DNA of 6,581 nucleotides, from positions 1-6,581 of the forward strand of contig JAQVXN010000107.1 of NCBI GenBank assembly GCA_028709135.1. Direction: 5' to 3'. The notes under the pieces are model-generated. The model had not been told where the DNA came from. It did no database searches and worked only from the letters and a program-made list of their open reading frames with translations. The stretch comes from Bacteroidaceae bacterium. GTDB lineage: Bacteria > Bacteroidota > Bacteroidia > Bacteroidales > Bacteroidaceae. The position numbers were made by a program, and so were the translations under genes. Positions 1 to 5,442 of this stretch are shown here, piece by piece; within the stretch, counting starts at the first letter, position 1, and each line of letters opens with the position of its first letter.

Positions 1-48
1 CAGGCCTGCAAATAAGATCAGGCTCAAAAGTGAAAAAATTCTGTTCAT
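1..48 (-). CDS. N-terminus of an exported protein (partial, runs off the window)
   Basis: Only the first 16 codons are visible, reading MNRIFSLLSLILFAGL from an ATG at 48-46. A charged Arg3 followed by an uninterrupted hydrophobic stretch is typical of a Sec signal peptide or an N-terminal membrane anchor; no cleavage site or lipobox cysteine is reached inside the window. The start is supported by a Bacteroidota-type promoter about 47 bp upstream (95-124) and by the absence of any other reading frame there. The long repeat array lies directly upstream, so this gene is not cotranscribed with the metal-binding gene, which also has a terminator at 1120-1179. The mature protein and its function are unknown. 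What is seen is a start and a hydrophobic leader; export is inferred. Confidence 0.55.
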   Translation of the reverse strand, partial: MNRIFSLLSLILFAGL

Positions 49-94
49 AAAGGTGGTTGGTTAAAGCGGGTGGTTTAATTATTCATATCGCTGG

Positions 95-124
95 CAAATA
101 TATGAAAAGGTTGGAGAAAAGCAA
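95..124 (-). promoter_or_regulatory. Bacteroidota-type promoter for the exported-protein gene
   Basis: On the minus strand TATATTTG (102-95) is a full match to the Bacteroidota -7 consensus TAnnTTTG. TTG (124-122) lies 19 bp further upstream, where the -33 element is expected. The predicted start of transcription would leave a leader of roughly 40 nt before the ATG at 48. Both the motif match and the spacing are read directly from the sequence; promoter activity is inferred. Confidence 0.6.
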
Positions 125-175
125 GGGTGGTGAATAAAAGATAAAAATAGTCTGTCTGATCGTTTGACGCAATCG

Positions 176-770
176 GGCAGGCTGCGCCTTTGATGTTCTA
201 ACGAGATCGATATTTAAAAAAATATTGCGGTGCGCTGCACCTACAAATATTTCGGTGCGCTGCACCTCTGATGTTCTAATGCAACGATGTTCTACAAATA
301 TTGCGGTGCGCTGCACCTATCGATGTGCTGGCGGTAATATTTTATCTATAAATATTACGGTGCGCTGCACCTATGATGTTCTAATGCAACGATGTTCTAC
401 AAATATCGCGGTGCGCTGCACCTATGATGTTCTTGCGGCATCGATTGTTCTACAAATATTACGGTGCGATGCACCTATGATGTGCTAACGCAACGATGTT
501 CTACAAATATTGCGGTGCGCTGCACCTATCGATGTGCTGGCGGTAATATTTTATCTATAAATATTTCGGTGCGCTGCACCTCTGATGTTCTAATGCAACG
601 ATGTTCTACAAATATTGCGGTGCGCTGCACCTCTGATGTTCTTGCGGCATCGATTGTTCTACAAATATTACGGTGCGATGCACCTATGATGTGCTAACGC
701 AACGATGTTCTACAAATATTTCGGTACGCTGCACCTATGATGTTCTTGCGGCATCGATTGTTCTTTAAAT
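176..770. repeat. Hairpin repeat array with a 209-bp higher-order period
   Basis: The 13-mer GGTGCGCTGCACC (stem GGTGC, loop GCT, stem GCACC) starts at 229, 254, 305, 359, 410, 514, 568 and 619. Variants are GGTGCGATGCACC at 463 and 672 and GGTACGCTGCACC at 723, and a decayed unit starts near 176. Spacings alternate 51, 54, 51 and 53 bp, which sum to 209. Copies 254/463, 305/514, 359/568, 410/619, 463/672 and 514/723 are exactly 209 bp apart, and the spacers repeat with the same period. Each unit has the form hairpin, TATGATGTTCTA-like segment, variable middle, TCTACAAATAT, hairpin. The 229-254 unit has lost about 28 bp. Short plus-strand frames (225-488, 464-697) are by-products of the repeat: the period is not a multiple of 3, so copies lie in different frames. 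Function is unknown; a REP/BIME-like or folded-RNA element is possible. Confidence 0.9.
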
Positions 771-771
771 A

Positions 772-1054
772 AATATTAGCATACGCGTTAAATTTCAATG
801 ATTAATATCACCTGCTATGTTATGAGAATTATGTGCGGAGCACCGCGATATTGGTAGAATTATGGACAATGAATGAAAAACAAAAGGTGCAGCGCACCGT
901 CATATTATTAACATAGCCGGCAGATTAAATCTAAAAATCCTTCCTTTTAGATTGTATTCAGATATTATTGTGCGCCTTTCTGAGGCAGACAGGCTGCTCT
1001 TATGATATTCTACCGGCAGTATAGCTTTAAATATAATATTAGCATACGCGTTAA
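772..1054. repeat. Decayed and inverted tail of the hairpin array, bounded by a 20-bp direct repeat
   Basis: AATATTAGCATACGCGTTAA occurs identically at 772-791 and 1035-1054 and brackets this segment. Inside it the array's hairpin appears in reverse orientation: GGTGCAGCGCACC at 886-898 and a decayed copy (TGTGCGGAGCACC) at 832-844, again 54 bp apart. The latter is followed by CGCGATATTGGTAG, a diverged reverse complement of the array's CTACAAATATCGCG. A diverged forward unit lies around 990-1020 (GGCTGCTCTTATGATATTCT). No credible coding frame crosses the segment. It reads as an older, partly inverted extension of the array. Confidence 0.65.
928..953. other. Perfect 9-bp AT-rich hairpin
   Basis: AATCTAAAA (928-936) and TTTTAGATT (945-953) are perfect reverse complements around an 8-nt loop, ATCCTTCC. 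No T-tract follows on either strand, so it is not a canonical terminator. It sits inside the degenerate repeat tail and does not match the GGTGC hairpin family. Its role is unknown. Confidence 0.45.
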
Positions 1055-1119
1055 TTTTCTATGAAATGCTAATGTATCACACAAGAGTGAATTTTAGATT
1101 TTGCAAAATTTAAAAAAAT

Positions 1120-1179
1120 AAAACAGCCCCAAACTTACCCCACAATAAAATTGTGGGTTGGCAAGCCTGAGGCTGTTTT
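1120..1179 (-). terminator. Compound bidirectional rho-independent terminator
   Basis: The outer stem is AAAACAGCC (1120-1128) with GGCTGTTTT (1171-1179), nine perfect pairs. Nested inside is CCCACAAT (1139-1146) with ATTGTGGG (1150-1157) around a 3-nt loop. On the minus strand the stem is followed by TTTTATTTTTTT, and on the plus strand by eight T. It begins about 20 bp beyond the stop codon of the metal-binding gene, so it ends that transcript and insulates it from the repeat array. It could also stop transcription arriving from the plus strand. Confidence 0.85.
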
Positions 1180-1199
1180 TTTTATGTTACCTTAAAAAT

Positions 1200-1589
1200 T
1201 TACTGCATTTCCTGCTTTGGCTTGTTATTCATGTCGTGCTTCATATCATGGTTCATGTCGTGGTCCATCTCCATTTTCCCCTCTTTTTGCATATCCATAT
1301 GAGGATGCTCATCTTTGGGATACTGGCAGCATTTGGGAAGGTCATTGTAAACTTCGGAATCGGCCTTATGCATGGGCGTATCATGACCTACATTGGCTAT
1401 GGCCAGTTGAACCGCATCTTCTGATGTTTTTGAGGCATCAAAGGTTACTTCCATCATTTTGGTGTCTTTGTCCCAATCGGCGCTGGCAACTCCGTCCACT
1501 GATTTCGCAGCAGTTTCGATGCGTTTTTCACACATTCCGCAGTTCCCTTTTACCGTAAACTTACCACTTTTCCTATTCCAAGCCCTCAC
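1200..1589 (-). CDS. Heavy-metal-associated (HMA) domain protein with Met/His-rich tail, 5'-truncated
   Basis: The frame encodes 129 residues from a GTG start. Residues 10-70 fit an HMA fold: KFTVKGNCGMCEKRIE carries the CxxC metal-binding pair (C17, C20), followed by the usual VDGV and VTFD strand signatures. A C-terminal tail (about 86-129) holds a CC pair (87-88), HPHMDM and repeated DHDM/KHDM units, suited to binding Cu(I) or a similar soft metal. Bacteroidota relatives normally have a signal peptide just before KFTV; here there is none. Instead residues 1-9 are encoded by the 315-bp repeat copy A, which also occurs at 5415-5730 without an HMA gene. The GTG start and odd leader (MRAWNRKSG) are therefore probably artefacts of a truncation, and no promoter is visible within the repeat. 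Metal binding is inferred from family; whether the gene is still expressed or exported is doubtful. A terminator follows. Confidence 0.75.
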   Translation of the reverse strand: MRAWNRKSGKFTVKGNCGMCEKRIETAAKSVDGVASADWDKDTKMMEVTFDASKTSEDAVQLAIANVGHDTPMHKADSEVYNDLPKCCQYPKDEHPHMDMQKEGKMEMDHDMNHDMKHDMNNKPKQEMQ

Positions 1590-1871
1590 TTATCCTAACT
1601 TTCTTCTTCTCAAATAGTTTTTTCTTCGGGCGTGCATTCAATCGCACTTTTGCTTAGGTCAACGCTTATTTCGCGTAGGTAAACACCTTTTATGCTATGC
1701 CCGAAGAAGGAGATCGCTAAATACACCTTAAACTGATTGAGTCAGAGACGGATATGCTGTTTTCTCAATTCACTTCAATTAAGAACGTATTTAAGTGCAT
1801 AGCCTACCGTGGGATGTAGTTCAACATCGACTCATCGTTGGGTCTTGCAGACCGCTCACATTCCTATTATT
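1558..1871. repeat. 315-bp dispersed direct repeat, copy A
   Basis: This segment matches 5415-5730 in the same orientation, at a distance of about 3,857 bp. By eye roughly nine bases in ten agree over the core (about 1589-1868), with a few single-base indels and a more diverged patch at 1572-1588. It carries an internal inverted repeat, TTCTTCGGGC near 1622-1631 with GCCCGAAGAA near 1698-1707, and two imperfect direct repeats between them (TTAGGTCAACGC, GTAGGTAAACAC). I see no terminal inverted repeats, target duplication or coding frame. It begins inside the HMA gene's first codons and ends about 15 bp after the rloB stop. Its identity is unknown: a nonautonomous mobile element, a structured RNA or a cassette-associated repeat are all possible. 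Confidence 0.8.
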
Positions 1872-1883
1872 GGTGGCTGGCGT
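1870..1883 (-). other. Possible cassette-end core after rloB
   Basis: Reading the minus strand just past the rloB stop, ACGCCAGCCACCAA (1883-1870) matches, at 12 of 14 bases, the reverse complement of TTGGTGGCAAGCGT at 4035-4022 ahead of the ATPase gene. In integron cassettes the first core after the stop is complementary to the first bases of the same cassette. The expected AAC is AAT here and no foldable attC follows, so the call is tentative. Confidence 0.3.
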
Positions 1884-1885
1884 TT

Positions 1886-2605
1886 TTATATTCTATTTTC
1901 TTCTTCAATTATTTTTTCCAAACGAAAAAGTTCGGCAACAAGTTTATAAACCATTGTGCAGGGATTTTGAGTTGAATAGTTTTGTTGCCCACCATATAGT
2001 TTTTCAAGATTTACAGCGTTTCTAACAGCGATTTCCCTACTTGCATGGGTTTCCAATAACGAATACATTTCTGTGCTATTCTTCTCGTATGTGTAATTTT
2101 TCAATCCTTTTTTCTTGAAATTTTCTTCTATCAACTTTTGATACTGTCCTCTGCTTATACCTGTGTTGTAATAGTGAAAATGCAGTAGATACCAAAGCTC
2201 AAAAGCCTCATTTGTCCATGCACAATCAACGTTAGGGTAATTTGCTATGCACGTTTGAATGGCTGAATTAAAAGACTGGTCTGAAAAACTGTCTTTATCA
2301 AAGACTATCCATAATTTATCAACGGTTCTATTTGTTTGCGTTTGCCATTTATTGCGCAGTGCCATGGCACTATTGACCAAAGAAACTGTGTTATGTCCTG
2401 TTCCTACAATTTTAAAATCGCAAACGTCTAAAACACCTTTCGGTAAATCATTTTTCAGAGACTCAAAATAATTAGGTTCAGTTTTTTCACCTTCGCACAC
2501 AATCAAATAAAACCTTCGTTTAGATTTTACTTCTTCCAAACGTTTAAATTCAATTCTCTCGTGCCTCTTTTTGATATGGTTTGGTATTCTTACTTTTCTT
2601 GCCAT
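1886..2605 (-). CDS. rloB: RloB family protein (TOPRIM-like defence effector)
   Basis: The product has 239 residues, a usual RloB length, with the family layout. After a basic N-terminus (about 1-31) come a first strand and motif FYLIVCEGEKTEPNYF (32-47; E38, E40), then LWIVFDKDSF (98-107; D103, D105), then WTNEAFELWYLLHF (130-143; N132, E136). The acidic E...DxD pattern is what links RloB to TOPRIM-like nuclease folds such as those in OLD and AriB; catalysis itself is inferred. The ATG at 2605 lies 16 bp inside the end of the ATPase gene, indicating translational coupling and joint action. RloB partners with an AAA ATPase in the RloA/RloB genes of Campylobacter type I restriction loci and in lactococcal AbiL, an abortive-infection system. 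The Met-Ala-Arg-Lys start agrees with family N-termini. Stop TAA is followed closely by repeat copy A. Confidence 0.88.
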   Translation of the reverse strand: MARKVRIPNHIKKRHERIEFKRLEEVKSKRRFYLIVCEGEKTEPNYFESLKNDLPKGVLDVCDFKIVGTGHNTVSLVNSAMALRNKWQTQTNRTVDKLWIVFDKDSFSDQSFNSAIQTCIANYPNVDCAWTNEAFELWYLLHFHYYNTGISRGQYQKLIEENFKKKGLKNYTYEKNSTEMYSLLETHASREIAVRNAVNLEKLYGGQQNYSTQNPCTMVYKLVAELFRLEKIIEEENRI

Positions 2606-3885
2606 TCTGATATAATTTTGGAAATATCACCAATATATGGAACAGCACCATACCTACCCTGAATATAATCGCTTTCAAATGAGCGGTCTTTGCGAACTTT
2701 AATTCCATCTTCTTCACGATACTCAACCAATGAGTACAAATCTGATGTACCGTATTTATCTTTTTCGACAAAATAAATTTGGTCTCTCCGATACTTTCCA
2801 TATGAAAACAAGTTTGTATCGTGAGTAGTGAAAATTAATTGTGCGTTTTTAGAATTATCTTTCTCTGAGTTGAAGAGTCTTGTAATAGCCAATGTCATTA
2901 ACGGGTGCAAACTCGAATCAAGCTCATCAATCACTAAAACTCCACCATCTTGCAAAACGTCAAAAATCGGTCCTGATATATTAATCACTTTGTTCGTTCC
3001 TGCTGACTCTTGACTACGCATATCAAATTCAACATCTCCAACTTTTTTATTGTCCTTGTCGTATTTTTTATGCAAAGTCTTTATTTTGAAGCGAAAAGCA
3101 CCTTCCAAATCTTTAACTAATAATTTAACCAAAGACTCTGGAGCATCTTCTGGAATTCTTTTGGGACTGAATTTTTCTTTGTCAATAGACAATCCCTCAA
3201 AACCTAAATCTAATTGGTCATAAAAGCTGCCAAGAGTTTTGGCTGTGTTTTCTTTTCCTAACATTTTAAATGTTACCAATTCGTAATTTTCGTGAGTTAA
3301 CCCTGAAATGGTAATAAAACTGTTGAACCAATTCATTATTCTTTTAGCAATAACACCGTTAAATTGGTCTATTACAGACAAGAATAACGCATTGTCTCTT
3401 GTTTTGCTTTCTAAGTTTTCTGCTTCTTTAAAAGAAGGGGACACTTCTATCCCATCTTTTTCTCTTAGAAACAAGAATTTTTCAACATTTTTCTTTGATT
3501 CGTATAGCCACTCTCCAACAACTTCTTTGTCTGTTACCTCAAAGCCGTATCTGTATCGTGTTCCAAGTATTTCAAATAAAACTTCAAAATATGATGGACT
3601 TTTTTCCGTTTCTGTATTTAACAAGAATGGGGTTACGCCTAATGCTTTTGTTGATGACTGGTTAAAGGATAGCATTACTATTCTTTTCATTGTGCTCATA
3701 GCACGAATGAAATTTGATTTACCACTTGCATTCGCTCCATATATGACAGCACCCTTTAAAAGAATGTGTCTTTCGGAAGCAATGGTGTTTGTTTCTTTAA
3801 AGTCGCTAATGCTTGAAGCTACTAAGTTCAAGGTTTTTCTTTCCCGAAAAGAAAGAAAGTTGCCGACACTAAATTCAAGTAACAT
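2590..3885 (-). CDS. AAA-type (SMC/ABC-like) ATPase, RloA/AbiL-type partner of RloB
   Basis: The product has 431 residues and begins LLEFSVGNFLSFRERK, the standard N-terminus of the AAA_15/AAA_21 ATPases of defence systems. Walker A is GANASGKS (50-57). An ABC-signature-like ESAGT lies at 293-297, Walker B is VLVIDELD (316-323; D320 and probable catalytic E321), the D-loop SSLHP follows at 324-328, and the H-loop is FTTHD (352-356). The central 100-290 region forms the arm-like insertion typical of these proteins. All ATPase motifs are intact. In this family the ATPase is thought to sense infection and license a nuclease-like partner, here RloB, whose gene overlaps the 3' end by 16 bp. Transcription likely starts from TATCTTTG at 3919-3912, inside a cluster of operator-like half-sites. 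The ATG at 3885 is supported by a weak AAGG upstream and by the family N-terminus. The specific trigger is unknown. Confidence 0.88.
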   Translation of the reverse strand: MLLEFSVGNFLSFRERKTLNLVASSISDFKETNTIASERHILLKGAVIYGANASGKSNFIRAMSTMKRIVMLSFNQSSTKALGVTPFLLNTETEKSPSYFEVLFEILGTRYRYGFEVTDKEVVGEWLYESKKNVEKFLFLREKDGIEVSPSFKEAENLESKTRDNALFLSVIDQFNGVIAKRIMNWFNSFITISGLTHENYELVTFKMLGKENTAKTLGSFYDQLDLGFEGLSIDKEKFSPKRIPEDAPESLVKLLVKDLEGAFRFKIKTLHKKYDKDNKKVGDVEFDMRSQESAGTNKVINISGPIFDVLQDGGVLVIDELDSSLHPLMTLAITRLFNSEKDNSKNAQLIFTTHDTNLFSYGKYRRDQIYFVEKDKYGTSDLYSLVEYREEDGIKVRKDRSFESDYIQGRYGAVPYIGDISKIISEWQEK

Positions 3886-3899
3886 ACTTGCCTTTTTTT

Positions 3900-3961
3900 G
3901 AGATTATTTCGCAAAGATAAGCATTTTGTTAAAAAAAAGCGAAATAATGAGATTATTTCAC
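3900..3961 (-). promoter_or_regulatory. Promoter of the ATPase-rloB operon inside a three-half-site operator
   Basis: On the minus strand TATCTTTG (3919-3912) matches the Bacteroidota -7 box; about 19 bp upstream only a weak TTTCG-like -33 is seen. On the plus strand the half-site ATTATTTCGC occurs at 3903-3912, its reverse complement GCGAAATAAT at 3939-3948, and ATTATTTCAC at 3952-3961. The last two form a palindrome with a 3-nt GAG centre across the -33 region; the first covers the -7 edge and probable transcription start. GAG also precedes the first half-site (3900-3902), so GAGATTATTTC is duplicated. Such placement would let a bound regulator block the promoter. No regulator gene is nearby, so the binding protein is unknown; it could be RloB, the ATPase or a host factor. 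Confidence 0.6.
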
Positions 3962-4029
3962 AAATATTTACATTTATTTAGATTTTTGTCAGCCATTTTG
4001 TTTTATTGTAGTGCTGTCGATTACGCTTG

Positions 4030-4163
4030 CCACCAACGGTTTCGGGCTTGGCGAAGGTGGCGATTTTCACCACAAATGTTGATGCGGAGAACCAAACTTT
4101 GATTAACCACAAATGTGTCTGCGGAGCACTGAACCGCCACTTTTGCCAAACCCGTGTTATGCG
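4030..4163 (-). other. attC-like foldable recombination element after the PLD gene
   Basis: Read on the minus strand, CGCATAAC (4163-4156) starts 8 nt after the PLD stop codon and CCGTTGG closes the element near 4033; AAC to GTT spans 124 bp, within the 57-141 bp range of integron attC sites. The arms CGGGTTTGGC...AGTGGCG and CGCCACC...GCCAAGCCCG pair along about 20 positions with four mismatches, giving a long imperfect stem. The middle holds a direct repeat, CCACAAATGT plus four bases plus GCGGAG, at 4070-4089 and 4107-4126 on the plus strand. The first core CGCATAAC is the exact reverse complement of the bases that open the same unit at 5397-5390 (GTTATGCG), the classic cassette signature. 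No integrase is visible; the function is inferred. Confidence 0.6.
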
Positions 4164-4171
4164 ATGCTTTT

Positions 4172-5371
4172 CTACTTTTCAATTCTGTTTCTGTTTAGTT
4201 CAATGTCAAAACAATGCCAATGGTTTGTCTTATCGATTGCTTCAATTCCTTCGAGTAAGTCGACATAATTTATTGCGTCGTTTATTGGTGGAAAATGAAT
4301 TTCACAAGTCAATTCATCATTGTTTGTAAAATTCTGTTCAAATAATTTCACATTACGACCTTTTTCGTCAACTGTCTTACCGTCTTTGGTATATTTCAGT
4401 CCTTGTTCGTTAAAGTCTGTTTGGTTATCCTCTTTAACTTCCTCGGTTTTATTACTTTCTGATGTAGGGTGTTTAAATGAAAAAACAGAAATGTCAGGAA
4501 GTTCAGTCATTAGAACTTTACCATTCAAAGCAATATTTTTTATTGATTTGCAATTGAAAATCTGATTAATATTTTGAGTGTTTCTAAGTTTCCAGGCAAA
4601 TTTAGCATTTGGACTATGTATCCAAGCCCCATTTTCAATGTGTGTTCTGAAATGCAAAATAGTTTCTGTATCATTTAGTTCTACTTTATCAATTATGTAA
4701 TCTTCATTCCATTTTTTATACACGACACTTCTAATCTCAAACCTTTTTTGAATATATTTTTCATCGTTAGGTTTTAAATTAAGTGATAGATTTATCAAAC
4801 TCAATGAATTTTGAGTGTTCCCCTTTCTTTCCTCTTCCAAAGCAAATTGGTATATGTCTGTCGCTAAATAATTTCTTGCATCTAATACACTTGTGAAATT
4901 TTCAATATTAATATCATATTGTTTAGCAACTACAACTTTTTTAAGGTTTGCTTTTATATCTTCAAATTCTTGTCTAAACGCAGACAAAATATCTGATACA
5001 CCTTTGAAAATAGTAATGTTTTCAAAATTTATGCTTTCTGCGAAATAAGTCCAATTATAAGAACCATTTATTAATACTTTGTTGTCTATAATGCAAAATT
5101 TATTGTGCATTGGATTTTCTGTATTCCCATAAATCAAAGTTCCTCCTAATTTAATAAATTGTTGAAAATTCAGTCCGCCAATTCTATTATTAATCTCATC
5201 ATCTATAATTATCAATTCAACTTTTACACCATTTGAAACTTTTTCGCAGAGTATATCAAATAGTTCGTGGTTGGTAAACCAAGCAACTGCAACTTGAATA
5301 CTTTCTGTCGAAAGATTAAGTTCTTCAAGTATTTCACTTCTTATGTTTTTAAAGTATGAATTTATTTGCAT
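4172..5371 (-). CDS. Phospholipase D-like (single HKD) protein with C-terminal beta domain
   Basis: The product has 399 residues. The N-terminal domain (about 1-140) is a PLD-like fold with one HKD motif: H89, K91, D96 in MHNKFCIIDNK, then GSYNWT (103-108) and E117. Single-HKD enzymes of the Nuc/BfiL type act as dimers and cut DNA or other phosphodiesters, so a nuclease is the likeliest role. Residues about 171-205 resemble a TPR-like helical pair, with the SLNLKPND signature. The remainder (about 224-399) looks like a beta-sandwich module common in Bacteroidota effectors, with ILHFRT, WIHSP, a polar linker near 300-340, and a closing FPPI...DLLEG...WHCFDI. There is no signal peptide, so it acts in the cytoplasm. 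The gene forms a compact unit, with short noncoding ends and an attC-like site after the stop, which suggests movement as a cassette. A defence role is inferred from its neighbours; the substrate is unknown. Confidence 0.8.
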   Translation of the reverse strand: MQINSYFKNIRSEILEELNLSTESIQVAVAWFTNHELFDILCEKVSNGVKVELIIIDDEINNRIGGLNFQQFIKLGGTLIYGNTENPMHNKFCIIDNKVLINGSYNWTYFAESINFENITIFKGVSDILSAFRQEFEDIKANLKKVVVAKQYDINIENFTSVLDARNYLATDIYQFALEEERKGNTQNSLSLINLSLNLKPNDEKYIQKRFEIRSVVYKKWNEDYIIDKVELNDTETILHFRTHIENGAWIHSPNAKFAWKLRNTQNINQIFNCKSIKNIALNGKVLMTELPDISVFSFKHPTSESNKTEEVKEDNQTDFNEQGLKYTKDGKTVDEKGRNVKLFEQNFTNNDELTCEIHFPPINDAINYVDLLEGIEAIDKTNHWHCFDIELNRNRIEK

Positions 5372-5385
5372 AGTGATTTCTTAAA

Positions 5386-5400
5386 GTATCGCATAACTCG
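5386..5400 (-). other. Opening core of the PLD cassette (inverted match to its far end)
   Basis: The minus strand reads CGAGTTATGCGATAC (5400-5386). CGTGTTATGCGATGC at 4153-4167 on the plus strand matches it at 13 of 15 positions, including ten in a row (GTTATGCGAT). The pair therefore forms an inverted repeat around the PLD gene. If exchange occurs between G and TT as in integrons, the unit covers 5396 down to 4037, about 1,360 bp. An alternative reading as transposon ends is weakened by the absence of a target-site duplication. Confidence 0.5.
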
Positions 5401-5412
5401 TTTACACCCACA

Positions 5413-5442
5413 CAAATTTACCACTTTTCCCTTCTCATCCAC
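5413..5442 (-). promoter_or_regulatory. Candidate promoter for the PLD-like gene
   Basis: TAAATTTG on the minus strand (5420-5413) is a full match to TAnnTTTG, with GTG at 5442-5440 in place of the -33 TTG at 19 bp spacing. It lies at the edge of repeat copy B, outside the predicted cassette, about 42 bp before the ATG at 5371. In repeat copy A the same spot reads TAAGTTTA and lacks the final G, so the promoter would be specific to copy B. Confidence 0.4.

Noticed and set aside
225..697. Open plus-strand frames of 77-87 codons across the hairpin array
   Set aside because: They translate the repeat itself, lie in different frames because the 209-bp period is not a multiple of three, and have no independent coding signal.
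176..770. CRISPR array
   Set aside because: The conserved unit is only 13 bp and the spacers are themselves repeated every 209 bp; no cas genes are present.
1158..1558. Plus-strand frames of 88 and 113 codons over the HMA gene
   Set aside because: Antisense shadows; the minus frame has the CGMC motif and a Met/His-rich tail, and the terminator fits its stop.
1795..2025. 76-codon plus-strand frame with hydrophobic residues
   Set aside because: It starts in repeat copy A and then runs antisense to the rloB C-terminus; the hydrophobic stretch comes from reading AT-rich antisense sequence.
2550..2801. 83-codon minus-strand frame
   Set aside because: It overlaps the ATPase C-terminus and the rloB start in another frame; both of those have clear family motifs.
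3308..3901. 197-codon plus-strand frame
   Set aside because: It is a shadow antisense to the ATPase gene; the Walker motifs on the other strand decide the matter.
4027..4329. 100-codon plus-strand frame
   Set aside because: It covers the attC-like hairpin and then runs antisense to the PLD-like gene, with no recognisable protein features.
4153..5400. Transposon with 15-bp terminal inverted repeats around the PLD gene
   Set aside because: No transposase and no target-site duplication outside the repeats; one end lies within a long attC-like hairpin, which fits a cassette better.
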